From: Allolobophora icterica
Lineage: Eukaryota > Annelida > Clitellata > Crassiclitellata > Lumbricidae
Direction: 5' to 3'
DNA length: 64,000 nucleotides
NCBI GenBank assembly: GCA_963556255.1
Contig: OY744616.1
Span: 28,396,408-28,460,407, forward strand
Made by a program: the position numbers and the translations under genes. This document shows positions 54,290 through 64,000 of the stretch, piece after piece. Each line of letters begins with the position of its first letter. The first letter of the stretch is position 1. The notes beneath the pieces were generated by a model that was not told where the DNA came from, did no database searches, and saw only the letters and a list, made by a program, of their open reading frames with translations.

Positions 54290-54740
54290 GTAATTTATGC
54301 AGTATTCCAACTGTGGCCTAACCAGTGATTTGTACAACCTCTTGAAAGCTGTGATAGTATCCACTGAGATAGTACTATCATCCAAACTATTCCACAAGTC
54401 TGCAAATCTTGCACTTAGGAATTTCTTCACTATTGTTCCTTTCAGTTTCTTATACCTATGTCCTCGAGTCGCCTTGTTTGGTGCTAATTCAAAGAACCTC
54501 TCCCACTGCACTGCCTCCTTTCCAGTGATAATCTTTTAGGCATCACTGTGGTCTCCTCCGCTCCTCCTTCTCCCTAATGCTGTTAGTCTACATATTTTGA
54601 ACCTATCTTCATAGCTCAAATCCTTGTACTTTCTATATTTGTTGAATGTCGTGTTTCAGGTAAGGATTCCACACCTTGATGCAGTATGCTAAATATGGCT
54701 TAGCCAGTGCTTTTTAGTAATTTTTATTTATTCCAATTAC
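54290..54740 (-). mobile_element. Non-LTR (CR1-like) ORF2 C-terminal fragment
   Basis: The minus strand reads LVRPQLEYC, then ERFFELAPNKATRGHRYKK and SARFADLWNSLDDSTISVD, with pieces out of frame. A run of (CATA)n follows at 54755-54800. Confidence 0.82.
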
Positions 54741-54899
54741 ATGCATTACATACATTACATACATACATTCATACATACATGCATACATACATGCATACAT
54801 ACATTCGTGTATATACATACACAAATAACACAGAATAGCATAACGTAACGGTTTTAAGTGGTTAAGAGGACATAAAGTCTGTACTAGAACTACTACAGG

Positions 54900-55210
54900 T
54901 TAACCTGTAATTCTTAATAGCCTATCTCACCTCTGCTTCCTCTTGAAAGTTGTGATAGTGTCCACTGAGACAGTCCTGTCATCCAGAACATTCCACAAGT
55001 CTACAACCCTTGCACTAAGAATTTCTGTCCTAATGTTCATTCAGCTTCTTAAAAATTTATACCTTCGTGTTTGGTGCTAATTTAAAGAACATCTCCTACT
55101 GCACTTCCTCCTTTCCAGTGATAATCTTGTAGGCGTCAATTAGGTATCCTCTGCTCCTCCTTCTCTCCAGTGCTGTTAGTTCACACATTTTGAACCTTTC
55201 TTTATAGCTT
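54900..55210 (-). mobile_element. Second copy of the same LINE C-terminal region
   Basis: Same nucleotide text as 54330-54620 with many changes (TGTGATAGTGTCCACTGAGA..., CACTTCCTCCTTTCCAGTGA...). No open frame remains. Confidence 0.75.
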
Positions 55211-56165
55211 AACGGGGTTTGGCTTGTTATAATCCAAATTCAATTTGCAATCGACTGATATATGGTATTTCACAACAGCCCCACCTGGTGAAACTTTATT
55301 TGAACTTTAATACTCGTTTGTAGTGTTTTGCAATTTCGGGATTTTTCGCAGGTATTCCATTGTACGCATGTAGTTGTTGCCTGGTTGTGGGGTACAGGAT
55401 TGGAATATTTTAACGGGATTTGGCTTGTTATAATCCAAATTCAATTTGCATTCGACTGATATATATGGTATTTCACAATAACTTGCGCTAAAAATTTATT
55501 TCTTGGCTAGTAAACCATATGCCAGTATGACCATCAGCCGCATATCTTGGGGTGTCCTTGGTTTATGCTATGGTTGTGGGGTACAGGAATGAAATATTTT
55601 CACGGGATTTGGCTTGTTATAATCCAAATTCAATTTGCATTCGACTGATATATGGCATTTCACAATAACTTGCGTTAAAAATTTATTTCTGGGCTGGTAA
55701 ACCATATTCCAGTATGACCATCAGCCGCATATATTGGGGGGTGTCCTTGGTATATGCTATGGTTGTGGGGTACAGGATTGGAATATTTTAACGGGATTTG
55801 GCTTGTTATAATCCAAGTTCAATTTGCATTCGACTGATATATGGCATTTCACAATAACTTGCGCTAAAAATTAATTTCTGGGCTGGTAAACCATATGCCA
55901 GTATGACCATCAGCCGCATATCTTGGGGTGTCCTTGGTATATGCTATGGTTGTGAAGTACAGGAATGGAATATTTTAACGGAATTTGGCTTGTTATAATC
56001 CAAATTCAATTTACAATCGACTAATATATGGTATTTCACAATAGGGCCTAACGTGCGTTAAAAAATTTATTTCTAGCCTGGTAAACCATGTGCCAGTATG
56101 ACCATCAGCCGCATATCTTGGGGTGTCCTTGGCATATGCTATGGTTGTGGGGTACAGGGTGGTAG
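55211..56165. repeat. Tandem array, period about 189 bp, five copies
   Basis: GGATTTGGCTTGTTATAATCC recurs at about 55217, 55415, 55604, 55794 and 55982, and CAGTATGACCATCAGCCGCA recurs once per unit in all but the first, rearranged copy. No coding. Confidence 0.9.
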
Positions 56166-56329
56166 AATAATCACGCAAAATATATCATACGAAGCCCAAT
56201 TGAAGGCTTTAGGATGTCCTAAAACCATTTTTACAATTTCGCTACCGTTCTAAAGTTATCCGTGGAAAAGCGGGTCTGGGGTCCGGTCGGACCCCCCTTG
56301 GGCATTCGAGGGTTAATGTCTGCCTGTAT

Positions 56330-56760
56330 GCCCATTGGTATGGCAATAAGTGAAGAATAAGACTATGACATCGTATGTCTTTATGTTTGTCCTTATTTCA
56401 GTGTGTATGTCTGTCTGTTTTTATTTCTGTCCGGCTGAGTCTGTTGGTGTGTCAGTCTGTTTGGCATCCGCTGCATCTGCATGTCTCTATGCCTGAACGT
56501 CTGTATGTCTGTCTCTGTGCCTGGTGGTATGTCAAGAAATGAATTTAAGACTGTATGTCTGTCTGTGTGTGTCCTTATCTCCGTCTGTATGTCTCTATGT
56601 ATGTCCGTCGGGCTGTGTCTGTTCGTCTGTCTGTTTGTAAGTCTGTCGTCTCTGTCTGTCCGCCTTTCTCGCTCATACCGCCACCGCGAAGAAATCCTAA
56701 GTGTCGACCCATGGTAAGTTGTTTGGCGTAATGATTAAGAAACCTCTCAGCGGGATTTAA
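56330..56760. repeat. (TGTC)n block with flanking unit
   Basis: Degenerate TGTC tract to 56650, then CTTTCTCGCTCATACCGCCA... as at 39550-39640. Confidence 0.75.
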
Positions 56761-56900
56761 ATGCTAGGAAATAGGCCTAGGGCTGGTGCTAATTTATAGC
56801 GAGGAGTATTAGTCAACAAACACCTAGTAGCAAGTTGTTACATGATTTGCTTCTAACCGTCATTCCTAGAGCCTTTTTTAAATTCCAGGCCTAGACTATA

Positions 56901-56996
56901 AGCCTATTTTTCAAATGCAGTCAACCAACAAGGTCGGTTATGACCGGCCGCAAGATAGCGATGTAATGGAATTATTTCGAGTAGGCCTACAATGCG
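56901..56996. repeat. 96-bp direct repeat, copy 1
   Basis: As read, identical over 96 bp to 57919-58014. It contains the palindromic TTATGACCGGCCGC and ends in CGAGTAGGCCTACAATGCG. Confidence 0.9.
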
Positions 56997-57369
56997 GCTT
57001 TGAAGAAAAGTCGTTGCGTTTGCAGGAACAATGTATGCGAGTATTGTACCAAGAATGAAGCCGTACGAAAAGATTAGCAGGCTTACTCTTGAGTTAGTTT
57101 CTGCGCCAACTTCGCAGGCATAATGTGGGAAACAATTTTCAGTATTCGGGGATTTAAATGCTTGGAAAGGAAATAGGGCTGGTGCTAATTTATAGCGACG
57201 AGTATTTTTGAAACTAAACAGTCGAGTGCTTCAAACTGCAGCTCAGTAGCTTATCAGTAAAGTTAATTTAAACTGCTGACTGTTTTTTTTATAAACCGTG
57301 TAATCCTACCGCATTTATGACAATATGAACTTTTGCAATAAACTTCGATTTGATTTGACCATGAAAGCT

Positions 57370-57595
57370 AATCAAAATGAATGAATGTCATTAATAAAAA
57401 AATGAAATTCAGTTGCTTCTGTGGAATGTGCACAAAACTAAATAAAAACTCGAAAGTTTTGAAAACTGAAACTAAAACTAAAACTAAAAAGATCTGAAAA
57501 CTATTACTAAAACTAAATTGGAAAGTTTTAATAAAACGAAAACTATAACTGAAACTGAAAAGTTAACTGAAATTTAAATAACACTGCCACAAATG
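57370..57595. mobile_element. AACTAAAACT-rich hAT-type end
   Basis: Many ACTAAAACTAAA units. The right end in inverse is CAGTGTTATTTAAATTTC. Left end not found. Confidence 0.4.
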
Positions 57596-57599
57596 TCTG

Positions 57600-57918
57600 A
57601 ATAACCGCGCACCACGCTACTTCGCAGACAAAATCAGGCCGCTATCGGACGACCCTAACAGGTCGCGATTGCGATCAGCAAAGTCCGCTGATGTCACCGT
57701 GCCAGCAACAAAAACTAAAATGGGCGATAGGGCCTTTCGGGTCGCTGGCCCTCCTGCTTGGAACAGTCTTTCTGCTCGTGTTCAGGAAGCTAAAAGCATT
57801 TTTGTTTAAAAAAACAGTTAAAACTTTACTTCCTAGGTAACAACTCAGACCCTTTGCCCCGAGAGTTGAAATTGTGTTGTAATTGTGTGCGTGTGTTTGT
57901 GTGAAGCATCCTAGAAGT
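57600..57918 (+). mobile_element. Non-LTR retrotransposon C-terminal fragment
   Basis: Reads RSRLRSAKSADVTVPATKTK, MGDRAFRVAGPPAWNSLSAR, then frameshifted KNS-NFTS. Lies between the two 96-bp repeats. Confidence 0.82.
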
Positions 57919-58014
57919 AGCCTATTTTTCAAATGCAGTCAACCAACAAGGTCGGTTATGACCGGCCGCAAGATAGCGATGTAATGGAATTATTTCGAGT
58001 AGGCCTACAATGCG
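57919..58014. repeat. 96-bp direct repeat, copy 2
   Basis: See 56901-56996. The flanks differ immediately on both sides. Confidence 0.9.
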
Positions 58015-58229
58015 CCTGTGAATAACCTGGTTCTAGCGACGTGGCTTGTTGGGGCGCTGTAGAAGTCTCGAGATTACGATTAGCTTGCTGCCAACGATGC
58101 TATATAAATTGTCGTAAATACAATTACAATTACAAGTTGTATAGTATTACATATGCTCTCAGGCATTAGAAAGTTTGGCACATACTACAGTGTAATATGA
58201 AAGTAAAGACCGTCCCTAGTGTTATTCGT

Positions 58230-58430
58230 GAATTCATGCCAATCCTATGTAATGAAGTCCGCCCTGAACAAACAGTCGGCCTGCAGACATACACGCAGGC
58301 CAAGAGACTTGCGCACAAAAAGACATACACATACAGACAGACAACAGAGAGACATACAGAGGAACTTCCATTGCGGCGAAATGTAATAGGCGCAGACGGA
58401 CTGACCGACAGACATACAGAGACGTAAATG
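58230..58430 (-). repeat. (TGTC)n block and 330-bp unit piece, reversed
   Basis: The minus strand carries CCATTGCGGCGAAATG in the form seen at 38420 and 39110, plus CAGACATACA tracts. Confidence 0.65.
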
Positions 58431-58554
58431 TAAATATAATGTAAATCTCCGAAATTTCTCAGCCCCACACAAAAGCTACGTCAGGGAGACCAGCTTATAC
58501 ACCGGCGCTATATCAAACCAAGTACTCAATAGCAAGGCTGCCTTGATCGTTCCG

Positions 58555-58800
58555 GTGCCAGGTTAGAGTTCTGGGAGGTCAAACCGAGGAGACAGTAGGG
58601 TTGTAATGATGGTGGTTGTGTGGTGGCACAGGAATAGAATCAGGATAGGATAGCTTGAAGAGTTCGGTTTCCAATCGTGAGTGGAAAGCAGCGGAGGAGA
58701 GTGCAAGCGGACTAGTGGTGCAGGCAGACAGAGGAACAGACATACAGCCGAAAAGACGCACAGACGTAGAGACGAACACGTCGGACAGACCAGCAGACAT
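58555..58800 (-). mobile_element. LINE C-terminal remnant
   Basis: The minus strand reads ALSSAAFHSRLETELFKLSY, then PDSIPVPPHNHHH, resembling the FHSRLKTELFKxSY end of LINE ORF2. A reversed TGTC tract (58715-58800) follows. Confidence 0.6.
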
Positions 58801-58829
58801 CACTTGTCGCCTTCATAACCTGACGCGAC

Positions 58830-59110
58830 CTTAGTCATTAGGCGTAACCTGAAGTGATAAGGGCAGACTGGATTTCAACCGCATTGTGTGTGTTCCATAG
58901 ACGTCGGAGTGAGATCAAAGTACTTTGGCTGCAGAGACGGTTTAGAAGCAGACGATGTGGTGGCTTGTTATAGCCTAGGCTAGACCTTTGCTACCTCTCA
59001 GGTGCCCCAAACAGTTCTCTTCTCCTCCGAGTGCCTCCCGTCAGTCGGGCAAGTCTGGCCAAGCAGCTGGGAGTCAAACATCAGCGTCCTAACCTCATTA
59101 CAATCAACTA
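58830..59110. repeat. Dispersed unit, second copy
   Basis: Matches 53790-54120 (CATTAGGCGTAACCTGAAGTG..., GTCGGAGTGAGAT..., GGCTTGTTA). A further piece is at 59340-59480. Confidence 0.6.
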
Positions 59111-59519
59111 TAACCTTATATGTGTTATTGTAATATTATATGGGCCTTCACATACCGCTCCCGTCTAACAATTCTGACAACCTTGCAGAAGCGAGTTGTG
59201 AGAAACCATTTGAAATGCGCCCTACAGAAACCTTAGGCAGCTTCTGACTAACAGGAATATGCCGTTCGCCCTTTTGGCTCAAGGTAATTTGATATTAAGA
59301 CAGCTAACAGAACAGAGTCTTCTGTCGTTATCTCATCCTTGCGTTGGCCGTCAATAGGACCAGTCTAGTCAAGCAGTTGGGGGTCAAGCAACGCCGTCCA
59401 AACCTCATTACGATGCAATGCACCGAACCACTGTGTAGCGAAGAAGCCGACGGGACGGGACGGCCCATCAACTTAACATAACATTGCGAGAGTTTCAGAA
59501 GGCGTGCAGTCTGTGTTAG

Positions 59520-59889
59520 CATAGGCGCCGACTTTTACTTTTGTCTCTGGGTCCCAGTGGGTGCTTGGGTCCTCTCTTGCTTCTCGTACCACCTCCCCTT
59601 AGGAAGGTGAGTTTTAGCGGATTTTCGGAGAAAGAAAATTGTTTTCTTGTCAAGGGTTCCAGCGTTATTATTTATTTATTTATTTAAATAATAAATTATA
59701 TTTTTATGTACGGCTTGTGACTGTGAAATCATACAATGTTGGGTATTTGTGTTGTAGTTGTACTTCTCATGTTGTGAGTTACTGCTTAGGTGCAAACATT
59801 TGAATTTGTGGTCCGAATTCTTCTGGGTGCCAGGCACCCGCTGAACTTTCTCTCTGGGTGCATTAGCACCCAAGAAGTCGGCGCCTATG
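59520..59889. mobile_element. 370-bp TIR element with 8-bp target duplication
   Basis: Ends CATAGGCGCCGACTT (perfect, inverted). TGTGTTAG is duplicated at 59512-59519 and 59890-59897. hAT-like by duplication length, though the ends do not start CAGTG. Inner arms also pair (GGGTGC...GCACCC). Confidence 0.8.
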
Positions 59890-59897
59890 TGTGTTAG

Positions 59898-60254
59898 AAC
59901 GCTGAATGGTTCGCATTGTGAGAAGCGCTTTTAAATTCCATGATACCATATGATGACATACAAATGCTGTTTATATAGCCAGTGAGAGACATGGTAGAAT
60001 TGACCGAGTTCACTGTGGGGAGGAACAACCTGAAGTGGGAGCCACTGGTAAATCCCAAAAGGTGCTGATGCCATCACTGCACACACTGGCGTAAACTTGT
60101 CCAAAATATTCATTCCACACGTTGCATTGGGTGTACAGTCTATCTCAAATAATGGGGAGGCACGTGCCCCGGCTGCCCCCTCAGAGTCTACGCCTATGAC
60201 TTCACATTACCATGTTCTTTCCCTCAACCTTATCCTCACTAATTCATTCAACGC
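59898..60254. other. Continuation of the interrupted repeat and unrecognised sequence
   Basis: Begins with a GAGAAGCGCTTTTAAATTCC tail like other LINE ends here. Nothing else is firm. Confidence 0.4.
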
Positions 60255-60289
60255 AGTAATATAGGCCTAACCGAATCTGTTGCTGCTGG

Positions 60290-60488
60290 CAGTGTTTTAG
60301 TTGTCGGGGGGGTTGGGGGGGTTCAACCCCCCCCAGTTCTCTTTCTAACCCCCTCAGCTAAGTAACTGAAAATACGTTGGGGGGGTTACTTTACTACAAA
60401 AAACTGGTATTTGGTCTATGTGACTATGTGATTTGGTAATCTGCAAATGTTTGACCCCCCCAGTTGTTTTTGGACAACTAAAACACTG
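60290..60488. mobile_element. hAT-like MITE inside the minisatellite
   Basis: TIR CAGTGTTTTAGTTGTC at both ends, 199 bp. Perfect 8-bp duplication GCTGCTGG at 60282-60289 and 60489-60496, itself part of the 41-bp unit. C- and G-runs inside. Confidence 0.88.
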
Positions 60489-60537
60489 GCTGCTGGTCCG
60501 TGGCAAATATAGGTCTAACCGAATCTGTTACTGCTGG

Positions 60538-61069
60538 TTAACTCTTCACTATCCAGCCACCCCTGGTTAACTCTTCACTATCCAGCCACCTCGGTCTACC
60601 CGTTCATCCTCACATCTCACTCTCTCCCGTCCCTCTGTCACTACTCGCCTCAAGTTCTCCAACCGATCTATATCCCACACTGCACCTCAACTCTGGAACG
60701 AACTGCCTCCCGAATTTCGCATTTTCTCAGTTCCTCCACCAATACCGCCACTCACTCATCGTCATCTATCTCAGGCTCCTCTACTCATCACCCCACAGGC
60801 TTTCCACTCCAAATTGAAAACTCATCTCTTTAAGATTTCCTTTCCTAATCCATCTGATCCTCTGCCTTCCAAGCTATCTCGTCCTCAACGAAACCCTCCG
60901 TAACAGCTGCTCTGCCTCTCTCTCTGGTCTTTCAGGCAACCGGACTCGGACCACCAACGGATATCGATTTCTGGACAACCCCTCGGATACGTCGCAGCGC
61001 TCGTGAATAAGCTGGTACTTTGCGCTCAGCTTTACAGTGGCGCTTTAGAAAATTGGAGATTACGATTAC
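60538..61069 (+). mobile_element. 5'-truncated LINE inside the minisatellite
   Basis: Reads TLSRPSVTTRLKFSNRSISH, TAPQLWNELPPEFR and FHSKLKTHLFKISF, then a stop and a CGCTTTAGAAAATTGGAG tail. The first 24 bp are doubled. It splits two minisatellite units. Confidence 0.85.
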
Positions 61070-61925
61070 GGTCCGTGGCAAATATATATAACCGAATCTG
61101 TTACTGCTGGTCCGTAGCTAATATAGGCCTAACCGAATCTGTTGCTGCTGGTCCGTGGCTAATATAGGTCTAACCGAATCTGTTGCTGCTGGTCCGTGGC
61201 TAATATAGACCTAACCGAATCTGTTGCTGGTGGTCCGTGACAAATATAGGCCTAACCGAATCTGTTGCTGCTGGTCAGTGGCAAATATAGGCTTAACCGA
61301 TTCTGTTGCTGTTGGTCCGTGGCTATTATAGGCCTAACCGAATCTGTTGCTGCTTGTCCGTGGCTAATATAGGCTTAACCGAATCTGTTGCTGCTGGTCC
61401 GTGGCAAATATAGGCCTAAAGGAATCTGTTGCTGCTGGTCCGTGGCTAATATAGGCCTAACCGAATCTGTTGCTGGTGGTCCGTGGCAAATATAGGCCTA
61501 ACCGAATCTGTTGCTGCTGGTCAGTGGCTAGTATAGGCCTAACCGAATCAGTTGCTGTTGGTCCGTGGCTAATATAGGCCTAACCGAATCTGTTGCTGGT
61601 GGTCCGTTGCAAATATAGGCCTAACCGAATCTGTTGCTGCTGGTCCGTGGCAAATATAGGCCTAACCGAATCTGTTGCTGTTGGTCCGTGGCTATTATAG
61701 GCCAAAGCCGAGTCTGATGCTGCTGGTCCGTGGCTAGTATAGGCCTTACCGAATCTGTTGCTGCTGGTCCGTGGCTAGTATAGGCCTAACCGAATCTGTT
61801 GCTGCTGGTCCGGGGCTAATATAGGCCTAACCGAATCAGTTGCTGTTGGTCCGAGGCAAATATAGGCCTAACCGAATCTGTTGCTGTTGGTCCGTGGCAT
61901 ATATAGGCCTACCTGAATTTCTGGC

Positions 61926-62129
61926 TGTCGATCCGGTGAATATATAGGCCTACCGAATCTCTGGCGTATATCAAGTCTAGTTAAGTAGGCCTATGTGTCT
62001 GTCATTGCGTGGTATACATAAGCTGATATTCGAGGTACATTTAGGCGTCCTTAGGCCCATTTGCACTAGTAGATTGGCGTATTCCTGTACGTTTAGTTGC
62101 TATTATTGCTTGAACATTTTAATTACTAA
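61926..62129. other. Unique sequence, nothing recognised
   Basis: Short AT-rich spacer after the minisatellite. Confidence 0.4.
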
Positions 62130-62575
62130 TATAGAAGATACGTAAATATGCGGCTTAATAACATAGTCAACCGCGAGATGGCAGATCTGTTCACGGACGA
62201 AACGAATCTGCCGCGGAACATACCGATCCTGATGCTCGAATATAACGCAGGGTTTCTGCGCGTGATATTCATGATCTGCTTTAAAGAAGTTGGATCTTTG
62301 CACATTAGCTTTGACTTCCTAGGTCTCCTCATGACTAATTCCCATCTGATAACCTGATGATCACTAGTACTAAAATGCTCCCTCACACGCACATTCTCTA
62401 GGCCTACCATATTTTTATCAGCAGTTATCACTAAGTCTCAATGGTGTTTCCACTGGTTGACTCCATAACATGCTGTTGCATGAAGCTAGAATCAATAAAG
62501 TCCAAGAAAATCCTATCTTTTTTCCTCTCGCCTTCCAATATTTCCAAATCAATATTGGGGTTGTCCATTAATTAT
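62130..62575 (-). mobile_element. Non-LTR retrotransposon endonuclease fragment
   Basis: The minus strand reads NIDLEILEGERKKDRIFLDF, FMQQHVMESTSGNTI and, one base out of phase, LDLVITADKNMV followed by EHFSTSDHQVIRWEL. LDLV...SDH is the C-terminal part of the LINE APE-type endonuclease. One extra base breaks the frame. Confidence 0.82.
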
Positions 62576-63557
62576 GTCAACAAATTTTAGGCAGTTTTTG
62601 ACCTCTTCCCCTTGTCAACAACTGCCAGACATTCAAGGACCCCGTAATAAAATGTGGATAAAGTATATTAACCAGCAAAAGAATTTTTGGTCACGATTGT
62701 TTTTTCCATGGTAGTTACAAAATCTTTCAACTAAGTCGACACCGAGAGGCGAACCGCGGTCGTCGCACAATCATGCGCTCATGAGACATCCTCTCTAACC
62801 AGTGTTCCAAACTGGTCTTACGGTAAATCGTCTACTAAATTGGTTCAAGACTTTAAATACTGGGTTAATCTTTACCTATTGTAAAAATTAAAAGTTCAAA
62901 ATAGACACCTCTGCTGCAATGTTGCAATTAAGTGTTTTATGCTACTACTGCCTAAAGTTAACACAAAACCGTTAGACGTGTTTCTGTTAACTTTAATAGA
63001 GATCACACGATAGCTGCGTGTCCACCTAGCGACTTGCCCGTAGACCAAGAGCGTTGAAGGCTTATTAAACTAGAATCTGCGCGTGCGTGCGTGAAGATCG
63101 CTGGGTCAGAGGAAGCGAATAATAACAATCCAAGCACTAGTTTAAATTTCCTTCTCTCATTCCAGCAATCTGTGAAGCACACCGGAACATCTAGATAGGC
63201 AATGAACCAATAAATCACGAGCGGGGTTTCCCGTACATATGATAATTCTTAGTTTTCCAGATATTTGGCATTTTAAGGCGTGAGGATTTACTGGTGGAAA
63301 AGCAAAGGACACGTAATAACAGGTCTTTTTTCTAACATAAATATCTTATATATGGAACGCTCAAATAAGAAACTCTTTTACAAACAAAGTTATTTTGGTG
63401 TGCTTTACCAAAACCAAAAATTACTTTTTCTTGAAATGTTTGGAGGAAAGAGAAATTTAACCTAAAATATAATCTACTCACCGATGTGATTAGATAAAAT
63501 AAATGAGTTTTTAAGCATGATAGTTTGCCACTAAATGAGCATTATAAAATAGAATTC

Positions 63558-63560
<3 letters not shown>
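62576..63560. other. Intergenic stretch, nothing recognised
   Basis: No exon, RNA gene or repeat that I can support. Confidence 0.5.
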
Positions 63561-63588
<28 letters not shown>

Positions 63589-63850
63589 CTTCGTTTATTA
63601 ATTCAAACTGACAAGTACGCAGTAAGATTACATGGTATAGTAGTAACAGACGATAACAAGTTTAACAACAGTCGAATTTAACTGTATGGCAGCCATGCAA
63701 GGCGCCCATCTGTACTTCTGCTCATTTTACAATCCCACCTAGGGAATGAAGGCTGAGTGAACCTCGTGGGGCTAGCGGGTATCGAACCCGCCTCCTTCTG
63801 ATCTTCGTGCCAGCGTGTTACCATTCAACCATCTCCGCGCCTCGTACTGC
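63561..63850 (-). mobile_element. tRNA-derived SINE with (AAT)n tail
   Basis: The minus strand has box A-like TGGTTGAATGGTAACACG and box B GGGTTCGATACC, then a body and a tail (AAT)n at 63561-63588. Not folded as a full tRNA. Related in layout to 46510-46740. Confidence 0.65.
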
Positions 63851-64000
63851 CAGAGTCGGAGGTGCATGGTACTTACGGTATGTTCATGAATATCAATGGT
63901 TAATATTTACGTATATCAAGTGTCAAATTCATGGGATCCTACTTCAACTATGAATAGCAAGAGAAAATTTAAACTCTTTTAAACTCTAAACAGGTTAATA

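Larger units (their letters stand above)
60255..61925. repeat. 41-bp minisatellite, interrupted twice
   Basis: The unit contains GGTCCGTGGCTAATATAGG, then CCTAACCGAATCTGTTGCTG. About 20 copies at 61070-61925, with outlying units at 60255-60289 and 60489-60537, separated by a MITE and a LINE. Confidence 0.93.

Noticed and set aside
60255..61925. CRISPR-like array
   Set aside because: Direct 41-bp units with no unique spacers, in an animal genome; it is a minisatellite.
63760..63850. Functional tRNA gene
   Set aside because: Only the box A and B parts are tRNA-like; the piece runs straight into a SINE body and (AAT)n tail.

Overview
This window is intron-rich animal DNA with no prokaryotic layout: coding exons are short, phase-compatible and flanked by GT/AG splice sites, and most of the rest is decayed transposable elements and simple repeats. 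The frequent TAGGCCTA-type palindromes, the calcium-binding EGF exon family and the mix of non-LTR retrotransposons, hAT-like MITEs, mariner and Helitron-like elements suggest a marine invertebrate, possibly a deuterostome such as an echinoderm. This is inference; there is no rRNA or mitochondrial marker.

Left third (1-26.9 kb). The main gene is on the minus strand, 26532 to 11092. I assembled 15 exons whose phases all match into a 1710-nt reading frame (569 residues). It encodes a signal peptide, a short Cys-poor N-terminal module, seven EGF domains, one half EGF domain, a transmembrane helix and a cytoplasmic tail with four tyrosine motifs: YENV, TVYETV, SFYQDL and SVYESI. The last two are spaced like an ITAM. 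The layout recalls phagocytic or immune signalling receptors. Left of it lies a second, decayed copy of the 5' part of the gene (exons at 4956-5028, 2122-2210, 1074-1196 and 611-733) that continues off the left edge. Its signal-peptide exon has lost the ATG and one base. The two copies form a tandem segmental duplication (about 1-6085 and 17298-26850), and transposon insertions present in only one copy can be read against the other.

Middle (27-40 kb). A 3.97-kb foldback element (27266-31231) with arms of about 1.5 kb sits inside a decayed mariner transposase, flanked by a 3-bp target duplication. Non-LTR retrotransposon fragments, tRNA-derived SINEs, long (CATA)n and degenerate (TGTC)n blocks follow.

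Right third (40-64 kb). A second multi-exon minus-strand gene (40193 to at least 47428, probably from a TATA promoter near 52980) encodes a protein with a tyrosine-recombinase-like core. Its introns are full of LINE, SINE and hAT insertions. The rest, to 64000, is repeats: a 189-bp tandem array, a 41-bp minisatellite broken by a hAT MITE and a LINE, several hAT MITEs with readable 8-bp target duplications, and LINE fragments. I saw no functional tRNA gene, rRNA or CRISPR.
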